In this document: positions 45,476 to 55,766 of the stretch, one piece after another
Layout: every line of letters begins with the position of its first letter
How positions within the stretch are numbered: position 1 is the first letter of the stretch
Origin: Chryseobacterium vrystaatense
GTDB taxonomy: Bacteria; Bacteroidota; Bacteroidia; Flavobacteriales; Weeksellaceae
Length of the DNA: 64,000 bases
Direction of reading: 5' to 3'
Assembly: GCF_000737765.1 (NCBI RefSeq)
Contig: NZ_JPRI01000007.1
Location: 186,001 to 250,000 of the forward strand
Translations under genes and position numbers: made by a program
The notes under the pieces: model-generated
The model's input: the letters and a program-made list of their open reading frames with translations, nothing else
What the model was told of the DNA's origin: nothing
Databases searched by the model: none

Positions 45476-45698
45476 AGGGCAGGTTGTTTTGATTTGTAAC
45501 AGAAGTTCCGGAGCATCATCTCCAGATACTCCGTATTCAATTATTCAAAGTTTATGCCGCCAATGATGGCTACGTCACAACGATGCAGACAGTTGCCTGT
45601 TGCATAGGATAGCTGTCAGATATTCAACACCAGTACATTATCAATTACCCATTATTAGAATGCGGTAGCTTAATGTCTAAGGAAAGTCAAAAAATGGA

Positions 45699-46055
45699 TC
45701 AGTTAAGGTTATAATTAGAAATAACTAAGCTCAAAATGAAATGAACATAATCCTGCTCAACATCTTTTCTGTTGATGAGTTTGTTTTTATATTCGTAAGA
45801 ATCCAGTTTTCTGGTCAGGGTCTGATAAATGTCAAAATCATTGTCTTTGATTTTTACCCTTACATTGTCATCTTTTCTCTTAACAATTTGATCATCTAAA
45901 GTTCTTACCTTAAATAAAGCTTCACATAATATTGGACGGGACCGCGATCCAGTATATCTTTCAACTATATTTACCTTGAACGCATCGAATATGATTGTGT
46001 GAAAAACGATTTTAGAGTCAGGCTCCTGCGTATTGAGCGCAAGTTTATAGTTCAT
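45699..46055 (-). CDS. Hypothetical protein
   Basis: The open frame reaches 46154. I prefer ATG 46055, giving about 118 aa beginning MNYKLALNTQEPDSKIVFHT. The rest is KVNIVERYTGSRSRPILCEA and charged segments. No signal peptide, no known domain. The mixed alpha/beta pattern suggests a small cytoplasmic protein. Family not recognised. Confidence 0.5.
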   Translation of the reverse strand: MNYKLALNTQEPDSKIVFHTIIFDAFKVNIVERYTGSRSRPILCEALFKVRTLDDQIVKRKDDNVRVKIKDNDFDIYQTLTRKLDSYEYKNKLINRKDVEQDYVHFILSLVISNYNLN

Positions 46056-46399
46056 GAATTTAAATTTTGGCAAATATATGCTTAATTGTGCCAAATAACC
46101 ACCCCTTTTTGATAGATTATTTCCATAATGATGACTATTGTATTTCTTCCTCAAAAATGAGCTAAGGATGATTTTTAGTTTTTAATGATGAACCATTAAG
46201 ATTTTGGAAGAAGCAAATGACTGAGTTTAAGTAAAATCCTGACAGATTTTTTATAAATATGATATTAACTATGAGCTTATAAATGAGGGATATGAAAAAA
46301 AACAGGAAATTTTTTATCTTCTTTTATTTTTTTCCTCCTCAGCATTTCCGTAATTTTATTCTCTGTATTACAGATTTTATAATAATATCAATAAAATAA
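46056..46399. other. Intergenic stretch upstream of gnd
   Basis: About 340 AT-rich bases between divergent genes. No gene or repeat recognised; the gnd promoter must lie here but no exact TANNTTTG was found. Confidence 0.4.
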
Positions 46400-47818
46400 A
46401 TGGAAAAGTATAATTACGGAATGGTTGGTCTCGGAGTAATGGGACGCAATCTTCTTTATAATATTGCTGACAATGGTTTTTCGATCGCAGGTTTTGATCT
46501 TGACGGGCAAAAAATAAAAGACTTACAGGATGGTGCCACTTCAGAAATGAAAGTGAAAGGGACCGGTACTTTAGAAGATTTGGTATCAGCACTGGAAACT
46601 CCCAGAAAAATTATTCTTATGGTTCCGGCAGGAAAACCGGTAGATGCAGTTTTGGAAAGTATTACGCCGCTTCTAAGCAAAGGGGATATCGTTATTGATG
46701 CAGGTAATTCTTATTTTAAAGATACCAATAGACGTGTTGCTGATTTGGCTTCAAAAGATCTTCACTTCATGGGAATGGGAGTTTCCGGAGGTGAAAAAGG
46801 AGCAAGGACAGGACCCAGCATAATGCCTGGGGGAGATTTGGAAGCTTTCCATCTGCTTAAACCCATGCTCGAAGCTATTGCTGCAAAAGTAGATAATGAA
46901 GCCTGCACAGCGTATATGGGTAAAGATTCCGCCGGAAACTATGTGAAAATGGTACATAACGGAATTGAATATGCGATCATGCAGCTCATCAGTGAAGCTT
47001 ACGATTTACTGAAAAGAGGAGCCAACCTGAACAACGACCAGTTGTACCATGTCTTTAAAGAATGGAACAATGGAGAAATGAACTCATTCCTGATTGAAAT
47101 TACCAGAGATATTTTTCAGCAGAAAGATTCACTCACAGACGGTTATCTGGTAGATCAGATTTTGGATAAAGCAGGAGCAAAAGGAACCGGAAAATGGACC
47201 TCCGAGCAGGCAATGGAAATTGGGGTTTCTATCCCAACCATTGATATTGCGGTGACTTCAAGAATTTTATCAGCCTATAAAGAAGAGAGGATTCAGGCGT
47301 CGCAACTGTATTCAGGAAAAGAAACAGTGAGCCCGGAAGATACTGAGTTATTCATCAAAGAAGTGGGTGACGCTCTTTACCTGGCTACGTTGATAAGCTA
47401 TGCGCAAGGTTTAGCGTTATTGGTTAAAGCTTCTGAAGAATATGATTTCCAGATTCCATTAAAAGATGTTGTTAAAATCTGGAGAGGAGGGTGTATCATC
47501 CGTTCGGTTTTACTGGAAAAATTCTATGCAGCATATACCAAAAATCCTAATCTGTCGAATATTTTGCTGGATCGGGATATTTCAGATATTGTTAAAGAAA
47601 AAATTGGTTCGTTAAGAAAAACCGCTGCTTTTGCAGTTTCAAACGGAATTTCAAGTTTAGGAATTCAAACTGCTTTAGGGTATTTCGATGCCTATACAAC
47701 AGATTCACTGCCCGTCAATCTTATCCAGGCTCAACGTGATTATTTTGGAGCGCATACGTATCAGAGGATAGACAGGGAAGGTTTTTTCCATACTTCTTGG
47801 GAAACTTCAAAAAATTAA
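46400..47818 (+). CDS. gnd: 6-phosphogluconate dehydrogenase (decarboxylating)
   Basis: A 472-aa protein of standard length. Rossmann NADP motif GMVGLGVMGRNLLYNIAD, then GMGVSGGEKGARTGPSIMP and the catalytic KMVHNGIEY (Lys, Asn). C-terminal GGCIIRS and QRDYFGAHTYQR complete the family. Converts 6-phosphogluconate to ribulose-5-phosphate plus CO2 and NADPH. First gene of the gnd-zwf-pgl operon. Confidence 0.97.
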   Translation: MEKYNYGMVGLGVMGRNLLYNIADNGFSIAGFDLDGQKIKDLQDGATSEMKVKGTGTLEDLVSALETPRKIILMVPAGKPVDAVLESITPLLSKGDIVIDAGNSYFKDTNRRVADLASKDLHFMGMGVSGGEKGARTGPSIMPGGDLEAFHLLKPMLEAIAAKVDNEACTAYMGKDSAGNYVKMVHNGIEYAIMQLISEAYDLLKRGANLNNDQLYHVFKEWNNGEMNSFLIEITRDIFQQKDSLTDGYLVDQILDKAGAKGTGKWTSEQAMEIGVSIPTIDIAVTSRILSAYKEERIQASQLYSGKETVSPEDTELFIKEVGDALYLATLISYAQGLALLVKASEEYDFQIPLKDVVKIWRGGCIIRSVLLEKFYAAYTKNPNLSNILLDRDISDIVKEKIGSLRKTAAFAVSNGISSLGIQTALGYFDAYTTDSLPVNLIQAQRDYFGAHTYQRIDREGFFHTSWETSKN

Positions 47819-47829
47819 AATTCGGAAAA

Positions 47830-49311
47830 ATGAATGAAAATAAAGTCTTGCAGCCAACGACAATAATTATTTTTGGTGCTACAGGAGATTTGGCAAAAAG
47901 AAAACTTTTTCCGGCGTTTTATAATTTATATATCGATGGGAGAATGCCCAAAGGTTTTAATATTGTAGCACTAGGCAGAGCAGACCATACCGATGAATAT
48001 TTTAAAAATTACATCAAAGAAAATCTCGAACATTTCTCAAGAAAAAAGATAACTTCTGAAGATTGGGCGGGTTTTCAAGCCCATATTACCTATTTTCAGC
48101 ATCAGCTGGATGAGGAAATTTCATATAAAGATCTGCAGCAAAAATTAGAAAAGCTCGACAGGGTTTACGGAAAAAGAGGAAACCGATTATTTTATCTGTC
48201 TATTGGACCTACTTTTGTTTCTACGATTTCCAATCATATCAAAAATGCTTCTTTAGCTTCTGATGCCGAAAGAGACCGTATCATTATTGAAAAACCATTT
48301 GGTCACAACAAACAATCGGCAATCGAACTGAACAGTTTGCTGGCTGAGACCTTTGAAGAAGAGCAGATATACCGTATTGATCATTATCTTGGAAAAGAGA
48401 CCGTACAGAATATATTGGCCTTTAGATTTGGGAATTCTATTTTTGAACCTTTATGGGATCATCAGCATATAAAATCGGTACAAATTACAGTAGCTGAAGA
48501 AGTGGGCGTTGAATCGAGAGGAAGTTTTTATGAGCAGACCGGGGCATTGAGGGATATGATTCAGAATCATTTGTTGCAAATCCTGTGTATGATTGCAATG
48601 GAACCGCCTGCTTCACTGGAATCGGGTGAGATCAGAGACCGTAAAGTAGATGTTCTTAAATCTATCCGTAGGATTTCTGCCGATAAAGTTGATTATTATG
48701 CCGTAAGAGGACAGTACGGAAAAGGAACAATAAACGGGGTAAAAGTCAAAGGCTACCGTGAGGAAGATGGAGTTGCTGAAGATTCCAATACAGAAACTTT
48801 TGCAGCAGTAAAATTCTACCTGGATAATGAAAGATGGCAGGATGTTCCGTTCTACGTGCGTACAGGTAAAAAGATGAAAGAAAAGCATTCTTATATTACC
48901 ATTCAGTTTAAACCGCTTCCACATTCCACATTTTCAGAAAGCTCACAGCTCTTATCGGCCAACAGGCTGATCATCAATATTCAGCCGCTGATGGATATCC
49001 GGCTGCAGTTTATGGCCAAAAAACCGGGTCTTTCTTTGGTGCTAAAACCTGTTGAGATGATCTTTGATAATTTTGCCTGTCAGGAAGATACTCCAGAGGC
49101 TTATGAAACTTTACTGCTGGATGCGCTGATGGGTGATCTTACCTTATTTATGCGTTCTGATCAGGTAGAAGAAGCCTGGGATGTTGTAAAAACAATACAG
49201 GAAACCTGGGAAAATAATAAAGATACCGCTTTTCCAAACTATGAGGCAGGAAGCTGGGGGCCGGAAGACAGTATTGCATTGGTTGAAAGACAAGGCAATC
49301 ACTGGGTATAA
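47830..49311 (+). CDS. zwf: Glucose-6-phosphate dehydrogenase
   Basis: An upstream in-frame start at 47797 overlaps gnd, but ATG 47830 gives a standard N-terminus (KVLQPTTIIIFGATGDLAKR). Coenzyme motif GATGDLAKRKL and substrate/active site RIDHYLGKETVQN with catalytic His. About 493 aa. Oxidises glucose-6-phosphate to 6-phosphogluconolactone, making NADPH. 11 nt after gnd. Confidence 0.96.
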   Translation: MNENKVLQPTTIIIFGATGDLAKRKLFPAFYNLYIDGRMPKGFNIVALGRADHTDEYFKNYIKENLEHFSRKKITSEDWAGFQAHITYFQHQLDEEISYKDLQQKLEKLDRVYGKRGNRLFYLSIGPTFVSTISNHIKNASLASDAERDRIIIEKPFGHNKQSAIELNSLLAETFEEEQIYRIDHYLGKETVQNILAFRFGNSIFEPLWDHQHIKSVQITVAEEVGVESRGSFYEQTGALRDMIQNHLLQILCMIAMEPPASLESGEIRDRKVDVLKSIRRISADKVDYYAVRGQYGKGTINGVKVKGYREEDGVAEDSNTETFAAVKFYLDNERWQDVPFYVRTGKKMKEKHSYITIQFKPLPHSTFSESSQLLSANRLIINIQPLMDIRLQFMAKKPGLSLVLKPVEMIFDNFACQEDTPEAYETLLLDALMGDLTLFMRSDQVEEAWDVVKTIQETWENNKDTAFPNYEAGSWGPEDSIALVERQGNHWV

Positions 49312-49336
49312 ATACTATCAATTTAAATAGAAGAAA

Positions 49337-50047
49337 ATGAATATTACCGTATTTGATGATTTGGAGAAACTGTATAAAAAAGCTGCAGATACATTTGTAG
49401 ATCTTTCCAAAAAATCTATTCAGAAAAATAACAGGTTTGCTGTTGCATTAAGTGGGGGCTCTTCTCCCAAAGCTATTTTTAATCTGCTGGCAACCGAAGA
49501 ATATGCAGCAAAAATCGAGTGGAATAAAGTATACTTTTTTTGGGTTGATGAACGTTGGGTTCCGCTGGATGATGATAAAAGCAATGCCAAAATGACATTC
49601 GAAACACTTCTGGATAAAGTTCCGGTGAACAGAGATCAGATTTTTCCGATGTATAAAGATGGAGTATCTCCTGAAGCATATGCTGTAGAATATGAACAGC
49701 AGATCAGAAAAATTCTGGGAGATGAAGGTATTTTTGATTTTATCCTTTTGGGAATGGGGGACGACGGGCATACCGCTTCTCTGTTTCCTGGTGAAAAGGT
49801 TCTTGATGAGAAAGAAAAGTGGGTTTCCGCCTATTACCTTACACCTCAGGAAATGTTCAGAATTACTTTGACTGCACCATTGATTAATAAAGCTGAGAAT
49901 ATACTGGCTGTAGCATTCGGTGAATCCAAAAAGCATGCACTGAACGAAGTATTAAACGGTGCATACAATCCTGCATTATATCCCATGCAGCTCATTGATA
50001 AAAAAGATGGTTTTCAGTTTTTTACAGATGAGAAAGCTAAAGGCTAG
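49337..50047 (+). CDS. pgl: 6-phosphogluconolactonase
   Basis: A 236-aa protein of the DevB/SOL type. FAVALSGGSSPKAIFNLLA at the N-terminus, then VYFFWVDERWVPLDDDKSN and LLGMGDDGHTASLFPG, the family hallmarks. Hydrolyses 6-phosphogluconolactone. 25 nt downstream of zwf and last in the operon, followed by a terminator at 50097-50129. Confidence 0.95.
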   Translation: MNITVFDDLEKLYKKAADTFVDLSKKSIQKNNRFAVALSGGSSPKAIFNLLATEEYAAKIEWNKVYFFWVDERWVPLDDDKSNAKMTFETLLDKVPVNRDQIFPMYKDGVSPEAYAVEYEQQIRKILGDEGIFDFILLGMGDDGHTASLFPGEKVLDEKEKWVSAYYLTPQEMFRITLTAPLINKAENILAVAFGESKKHALNEVLNGAYNPALYPMQLIDKKDGFQFFTDEKAKG

Positions 50048-50096
50048 AAATTATTTTAAAAAAATTGCTTAGCAATTGTATTTTATAAATTTAATT

Positions 50097-50131
50097 AAAA
50101 GAGGAAATGTGATTTATATTTCCTCTTTTTT
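50097..50131 (+). terminator. Terminator of the gnd-zwf-pgl operon
   Basis: AAAAGAGGAAAT (50097-50108) pairs with ATTTCCTCTTTT (50118-50129), followed by TT. 49 nt after the pgl stop. Confidence 0.88.
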
Positions 50132-50255
50132 ATTGTAATGCATTTAATGATGTGCTATGTTTTGTTTGTTTTGTCTTTTATTATTCTTTTTTTTAATAAG
50201 TTATTGACTGTGAAAGTAAATCAGCGTCGGCTGAAAACGGGATTAGATAAAAGGT

Positions 50256-52742
50256 TTAAATCAAATACTTTTTCAGACCCTCCATAATTCCCTGCCATAG
50301 AGTATTAAAGAAACTTTTATTGGGATCACGTTTCACATCAACCTCTACGTGATTAGGCTCACCTTTGGAATCATTCTTCACAAAAATATTAGCAATAGCA
50401 CTAAGAACCTTCCTCTCTTTCCCGGTATTCTTATTTAAAAAGTTGACATGCATGTCGGTGTATTTAAAATAAAAATTCCCGCCAATCTGATTGCTGTTGC
50501 CCTTGTAATCAAATTTCAGATATTGAATTTGTCCATCGAGACTGACATTCAGATAAGGTCTTACGAAAAGATTGGCATTGTCTACAGACAGGTTTTTGAT
50601 GGTTCCATTGATCGCATAGTCATCATTTTTATTGGCGACATCAAACTGCCAGCGGACATCGGTTGGAGCATCTCCAAAAAAATTAAAGTTGGAATCTACT
50701 TTTACCAAGGTCGGTTTCCCCTTCATCTTAGCACTGTTGACGTTCTTTATTGTTGCATTAAAATCTCCAAAAGTAAGCTTACCCGGAATTTTTGCTTTTT
50801 CAGCAACCTCTTCATAGGCTAATTTTGAATTTTTAATATCGATCTGTTTGATGTAGAGTGGAAATTTCACATCACGAAGTTTTTTACTGAACATATACCG
50901 TACACCGATGTCATCAGGTGGTGCAAGATCATGATAAATATTACAGTCGATTCCGTCAAAAATAATATGATCCAGATCGATACTGGTTTTGGAACCTAAT
51001 GTTGAGTTCTTATCCGTAATCACAATTGATTTAGCCTTTATCGTATAAAGATCTTCTTCAACTGCAATTAAACGATTAAACTCTGCTCTGGAATATTTTG
51101 GAAGGAAGGCAAAATTGGCAGCAACAGTCTGCTTTCCTGTATTTTTTATATGATCAACTTTCAGTCGGTAATATTTACCGGCATCTACATCAATTTTATT
51201 AGCGGTAATCAGCTGGCTTTTAATGTGAAATGGAATAGATTCTCTAAGAATGTCTTTATTGGTCGTAACCGAATTAAGGGTCACATTAAAATTGTCCACC
51301 TTTAGTTTTTGTTTGCCATCCTTTCTTTGGATAAAAGTTCCGTCGATGATATGGAGTGCTCCCAGATGTGCCAGCAAATCGGGTGTTGCATTATGCTTTT
51401 TCTCAGGAGCTTTCTTCTTATGTGATGCAGAAATAATTTCTATTTCAGGGTGGTGTACATTGATTTTTTCGAGTTGAAGCTGAAGTTGTTGTCCTGCAAA
51501 TTTTGAAGTATTGTTGAGGATTTCTACTTTCCTGGATCTGATGTTGAAAAGATCTTTTGCAGAGCTCTTTCCAAGGGCTTTAAACTCTATGTCATCAATG
51601 AGAATATCCGCATTGTCAGAAGTAATTTTCCTGATGTTCACAGCCTGTAATGGATCCGATTTGAAATAAATATTTTCAAATTCAATATTGTGGGTGGAAA
51701 ATGCAAAAGGGATTTTTTCTTTCACTGTTTTTTTATCGAAAACAATATCTTTTAAATTTAAATGGAAATTGTCTACAGAAGCGATCTTTGTTTTGTCTCT
51801 CTGCTGAATAAGCACAGAACCCTGTCCAAAATCAAGATTTCTGATCCCAATTTTCAGGTTAACTTCTTTCGGATTTTCTTTGACCTCCTTTTTATGGGTT
51901 GAAGTAACAATCAGTTGAGGTTTAACGAATTTTGCATTCTCAATGATAAGAGAATCCTGATTGATGCTGAAGTCTTCTGCAGAAAGCTGATTGATCTTCA
52001 GATCAAAAACATTCTTGGCATTGTAGAGGGCAGGACTTTCAATAGGTTTCAGGTGAAATTCAGAAATATGAAGCTGCTTATTTTTAGCGTCAATTTTAGT
52101 GGCATAAATCTGATAAAAATCGTTGACCGTGATCAGCAGATCGTGAGCATCAATTTTAAAATTTTTAAAAGCAATAGGCAGTTTTGAGGCATTTTCACTC
52201 AGTTTAATTTCTGTAAGGTTAATGTTGACATTTTTTCCGTTAACAAGATCTTTCCTGTTTTTGTCTTTTACCGAAATATTTCCGTTGGTGACCAAAATAT
52301 TCTCAACACCGAAGTTGATTTTCTTCTGTACTGAGTCTTTTTTTTCTTTTGGCTTGCCTAGAGCTATTTTAACGTTAGGGTCAATCAGCTGTACATTTTT
52401 AATATGATAAGACTTATTGAAAATTGCATTCCAAATTCCGAAATTCTGAATGCGGAGACTTTTAATGTCCCCGTTAATTTGGGTAACTGCAGGATCTGTA
52501 GTCTGTTTGGTTTTGATATGAATAGCGTTTGCCGAAATATCACCTTTAAAGAGGTTAAGATCGAAATCTTTAAGACTGATTTGATAAGGCGTCTTTTCAT
52601 TGACGAGCTGTGGCAGTTTATTTTTGAGATAAATATTAAGAAGAAAAGGAAAAATAAGTACTAAAATAACGAGTATTCCTGCGACAATCAGGATGATTCT
52701 CTTTTTTTTTCCGGGCTTTTTATTAATTATTTTTTTTTCCAT
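50256..52742 (-). CDS. AsmA/DUF748-like envelope protein
   Basis: An 828-aa protein with a Lys-rich start (KKPGKKKRI), one membrane span (residues ~16-36) and a long periplasmic chain of alternating beta strands. Repeated motifs such as VKNVNLTEIKLS, IRNLDFGQGSVLI and FNVTLNSVTT are typical of AsmA-like bridge proteins. The C-terminal region (YLNVSLDGQIQYLKFDYKG, FFNTLWQGIMEGLKKYL) ends with an amphipathic helix. Such proteins are thought to move lipids between membranes or aid outer-membrane assembly. Confidence 0.82.
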   Translation of the reverse strand: MEKKIINKKPGKKKRIILIVAGILVILVLIFPFLLNIYLKNKLPQLVNEKTPYQISLKDFDLNLFKGDISANAIHIKTKQTTDPAVTQINGDIKSLRIQNFGIWNAIFNKSYHIKNVQLIDPNVKIALGKPKEKKDSVQKKINFGVENILVTNGNISVKDKNRKDLVNGKNVNINLTEIKLSENASKLPIAFKNFKIDAHDLLITVNDFYQIYATKIDAKNKQLHISEFHLKPIESPALYNAKNVFDLKINQLSAEDFSINQDSLIIENAKFVKPQLIVTSTHKKEVKENPKEVNLKIGIRNLDFGQGSVLIQQRDKTKIASVDNFHLNLKDIVFDKKTVKEKIPFAFSTHNIEFENIYFKSDPLQAVNIRKITSDNADILIDDIEFKALGKSSAKDLFNIRSRKVEILNNTSKFAGQQLQLQLEKINVHHPEIEIISASHKKKAPEKKHNATPDLLAHLGALHIIDGTFIQRKDGKQKLKVDNFNVTLNSVTTNKDILRESIPFHIKSQLITANKIDVDAGKYYRLKVDHIKNTGKQTVAANFAFLPKYSRAEFNRLIAVEEDLYTIKAKSIVITDKNSTLGSKTSIDLDHIIFDGIDCNIYHDLAPPDDIGVRYMFSKKLRDVKFPLYIKQIDIKNSKLAYEEVAEKAKIPGKLTFGDFNATIKNVNSAKMKGKPTLVKVDSNFNFFGDAPTDVRWQFDVANKNDDYAINGTIKNLSVDNANLFVRPYLNVSLDGQIQYLKFDYKGNSNQIGGNFYFKYTDMHVNFLNKNTGKERKVLSAIANIFVKNDSKGEPNHVEVDVKRDPNKSFFNTLWQGIMEGLKKYLI

Positions 52743-53090
52743 ATTGCATTTGTGTTAGTGTTAACGGCCAGAGTAAATCAGTGAATTTAAAATACGAATA
52801 TTTCAAATACTTTCCAATCCCGTTCCAATTTACAAGATAATTAAAATTATTTCACAATTTATCACTGTTAAATTTTAGATCAAAGAAAGAACAAGGTTCC
52901 TTACGACATTGAATGGGGAAGCACAAAATGCTGGTGAAAAATAGAAAATTCCCTTTTAATAGGGAGTATTGTTCTTACTGTTTTATGAAATCAGGCTTGG
53001 ATTTTATAATCCAAGCCTGACTTTTTATCTAACATAATTAACGAATAATATCTTAAAATATTTTTCTGTTGTTTGTATGGCGCAGCTATT
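52743..53090. other. Intergenic stretch with one hairpin
   Basis: About 350 AT-rich bases. Apart from the terminator at 52991-53020 I see nothing. Confidence 0.4.
52991..53020. terminator. Bidirectional terminator hairpin
   Basis: TCAGGCTTGGATT (52991-53003) pairs perfectly over 13 bp with AATCCAAGCCTGA (53008-53020) around TTAT. CTTTTT follows on the plus strand. It probably ends the VOC gene on the minus strand, where the T run is weaker. Confidence 0.82.
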
Positions 53091-53501
53091 TTACTGCTTA
53101 CCTGTAAACTTTTCTACTGATTCCTTTGTGACCGGGGTAAAGTAGTTCACCAGGTTGCCATCCGGATCCCTGAATAAGAGAGATTTATTTCCCCACGGCA
53201 TCGTGGTTGGTTCCTGTACAATATGAGAAGAAAGAACAGTTCTTAAGCGATCAAATTCCTTATCTACATCATCCACTAAAAATTCGATAATAGCAGAACG
53301 GTTTTCAGCAGGCTGTGCCACACTTTCCCCACCAAAAAACTGCAGCGTTCTGGTACTTCCTATTGCAAGCGTTGTTGTAGCCGTTTTAAGCTCAGCAAAA
53401 TCAGGCGTATAATGTAGGGCTGCAATTCCTGTGATCTGTTCATAAAATGATATCATGCTTTCGATATGGGCGGTTATGATACGGATGGATACTAAATTCA
53501 T
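53091..53501 (-). CDS. VOC-family (glyoxalase-like) protein
   Basis: A 136-aa protein with the paired beta-alpha-beta-beta-beta units: VSIRIITAHIESMISFYEQI and TTTLAIGSTRTLQFFGGES, then IIEFLVDDVDKEFDRL and WGNKSLLFRDPDGNLVNYF, the hallmark DPDGN. The metal-binding residues are not fully standard. Function unknown; related proteins include resistance and dioxygenase types. Confidence 0.87.
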   Translation of the reverse strand: MNLVSIRIITAHIESMISFYEQITGIAALHYTPDFAELKTATTTLAIGSTRTLQFFGGESVAQPAENRSAIIEFLVDDVDKEFDRLRTVLSSHIVQEPTTMPWGNKSLLFRDPDGNLVNYFTPVTKESVEKFTGKQ

Positions 53502-53727
53502 TATTGAATATTTTTAAATTAGGCTGTAAAGATAGAGTGAGGTTGTGACAAGAGTGTGTCAGGAGAACGTATCTGAGGATCTAAGTTTTTTTATTTTTGT
53601 AACTGGCTGTAAACTATATTTGTTTACATGATGATTGATGAAAAAGTTTTTTTACTTTAACAGTGAAACTAAATTAGCACTTCATTATCAATTCCTTTTA
53701 TTAGTGACAACCATAAAAACATTTAGA

Positions 53728-54072
53728 ATGGACAAAGAGACTGTAAACTATATCATCAACTATTTTAGTAAGCTGATGACTGACGATGAAAAAGCAGCAT
53801 TGAAATACCATATATTCATGTACAAAAGTTCTGATAATCCCAAAATGAGAGATGTGATGACAAAAAAAGGCTGGATTGATTCTAGTCCTGAGATAATTAA
53901 TTTCCTCAAGGATGGTTATGAAGAATTTGAATTAAATGTAGTCAAAAGAATAATGTCTGAGACACCGGAAAAAGTATTCTTTAATAACTGTCCAAAATGT
54001 AATAAGCTTGCCCGTACGCCCAATGCAAAGCAATGTAGGTATTGTACATATAGCTGGCACGACTTGGTTTGA
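53728..54072 (+). CDS. Small protein with C-terminal zinc ribbon
   Basis: About 114 aa from ATG 53728 (MDKETVNYIINYF); starts at 53635 or 53638 would extend it by about 30 residues. A helical first part is followed by NNCPKCNKLARTPNAKQCRY, then CTYSWHDLV: a CPxC...CxxC zinc ribbon. Probably cytoplasmic, nucleic-acid or protein binding; family not recognised by name. Confidence 0.68.
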   Translation: MDKETVNYIINYFSKLMTDDEKAALKYHIFMYKSSDNPKMRDVMTKKGWIDSSPEIINFLKDGYEEFELNVVKRIMSETPEKVFFNNCPKCNKLARTPNAKQCRYCTYSWHDLV

Positions 54073-54192
54073 AATTAAAAAACGAAGGTCTGCACTAATC
54101 AAAAGTATCTTATAGTCAGTGATAAAACTCTTTCTCCTATCTGAAAATAAAACTCCATCACAAAAATTTTTGTAAGGGGTTTATTTAAAAGA

Positions 54193-54224
54193 TTCCGCGG
54201 CATTTCTATAAAAACACCGCGGAA
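54193..54224. terminator. Terminator of the heme-binding-like gene
   Basis: TTCCGCGG (54193-54200) pairs with CCGCGGAA (54217-54224). On the minus strand a T-rich stretch follows. 18 nt after the stop at 54243. Confidence 0.72.
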
Positions 54225-54242
54225 ATACTTGAAATTATCTTA

Positions 54243-55766
54243 TTATTCCTTATGGTAAGGACATCCGGCAGGAGGATTCGTCGCCTCACCGGTAACGGTC
54301 ATATTCGGTTTCTGATCAAAGAACTGTTCTTCGATAACGCGTCTCTGGTCTTCCGGAATATCCTGAAGTTTACGAAGGGTATTTACCTGGATGTGAGGCC
54401 AGCTTGTCGTTCCCCCATCATTTCCGAAATCAAATTCAAAAAATACAATCTGTTCGTACTGCAGCTGAATAATTTCTTTTCCATCTTCAATCACGGTTTG
54501 GATCCACAGACTAAAGTCTACTTCAACGGTAGGAACGAAGCGGTTCACAAAAGGAACATTTAAAATTCCTCCCTGAGCACCGGTCTTCATTTTTGATGAC
54601 ATCTGAACCTTTACGTAATTGGAAACATGCTGACCGCTTAACGTATCTCGCAGTCGTAAATCCGGTCGTACAGAATAAGGATATAAATGATCAGCAAGGA
54701 TTCGCTGTGTATAAATTTTGTTGGAACCCTCATCATTTTTATCCGTTAGTGTTTCATGAACCCAGGCTGGTGCCGGTTCATCAAGATTGATTGGTTCATG
54801 ACCGGCTCCACCCATGGTTTTAGAAATAGCAAGATGATCAGTCTGCCACGCAGCAGTACCATATGGGAATTTTGGTGAACCTTCAATTAAGTAGTTATTA
54901 CCACTGGGTGTAATATCTCCCAGCAACGTAATCGTGCTGCCATGAGGAATAACACCACTTCTTGAAATAGAATAGTCGGGAATAAAGTAAGGACCTTTTA
55001 TACCATCTCCCGGTTTTAATTCCTGAGCAGGAATGATCTCATAATATTCCTGTCCTTCCTGTAATTCACTTAAAAGAATATACTTTTTTTTATTCTTATC
55101 AGCAGATATCTGAACCAATGGCTCATCTCTGTATGTACCGGCGTATCCATATTTTTTAAAATCATCGTCAGAAAAAGCGTGAATACCGCGGTCTTTTTCA
55201 ATCGATTCTTTAGTGGCGGCATGATTGTAAACATCACTCAGCCATAAATACATTCCGTTTTCCTCATGAATGGATGCATATTGCAGATCTGGCTTTCCTG
55301 CTTCTTTATTAACGCTTTTAATAGTCTGCTCATATTTTACAGCTCCACAGAATAACTCACTGGCACCGCCACGGTTGCGGACTCCGCCGGGAACAAGAGA
55401 AAAGGTCAGTTTTTCAATATACTCTTCACAATCAAAGCTGAATTTGCCCGGAATCGTTCCTGAATTTGTACCTGGTGAAGGCATGATCGTTGTATGTATT
55501 CCACCTGAGAGTGAGGGCTCACCGATGTTTTTATTGTAATTGGCATTGTAGCTTACCCATGTGCCATCCAGCGCAGCCAGTACACCGTAATCCACATCAT
55601 TCGCTATTTCCTGCAGGTTTTCTTCCTTAAAAGGCATTACAGGATCATCAATGAGAAGTTTTGAGTATCCGTGCATTATTTCTGCCAGGGTACTCTGATT
55701 TCCGCCTGAACTCTTACGGAACATTTGTCCGCCTGTTTCAAGACCTTCTTTTTTACGTTTAAGCAT
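54243..55766 (-). CDS. Heme-binding (THAP4/nitrobindin-like) domain protein, large
   Basis: A 507-aa protein. YGVLAALDGTWVSYN is the GTW motif of nitrobindin-type heme-binding barrels. Later EKLTFSLVPGGVRNRGGASE and SRSGVIPHGSTITLLGD match a longer family I recall as heme-binding peroxidase-like proteins. C-terminal PPAGCPYHKE has an unusual Cys-Pro-Tyr-His end, possibly a heme or metal ligand. No signal peptide. The match is from memory of the pattern, so the call is moderate. Confidence 0.5.
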   Translation of the reverse strand: MLKRKKEGLETGGQMFRKSSGGNQSTLAEIMHGYSKLLIDDPVMPFKEENLQEIANDVDYGVLAALDGTWVSYNANYNKNIGEPSLSGGIHTTIMPSPGTNSGTIPGKFSFDCEEYIEKLTFSLVPGGVRNRGGASELFCGAVKYEQTIKSVNKEAGKPDLQYASIHEENGMYLWLSDVYNHAATKESIEKDRGIHAFSDDDFKKYGYAGTYRDEPLVQISADKNKKKYILLSELQEGQEYYEIIPAQELKPGDGIKGPYFIPDYSISRSGVIPHGSTITLLGDITPSGNNYLIEGSPKFPYGTAAWQTDHLAISKTMGGAGHEPINLDEPAPAWVHETLTDKNDEGSNKIYTQRILADHLYPYSVRPDLRLRDTLSGQHVSNYVKVQMSSKMKTGAQGGILNVPFVNRFVPTVEVDFSLWIQTVIEDGKEIIQLQYEQIVFFEFDFGNDGGTTSWPHIQVNTLRKLQDIPEDQRRVIEEQFFDQKPNMTVTGEATNPPAGCPYHKE

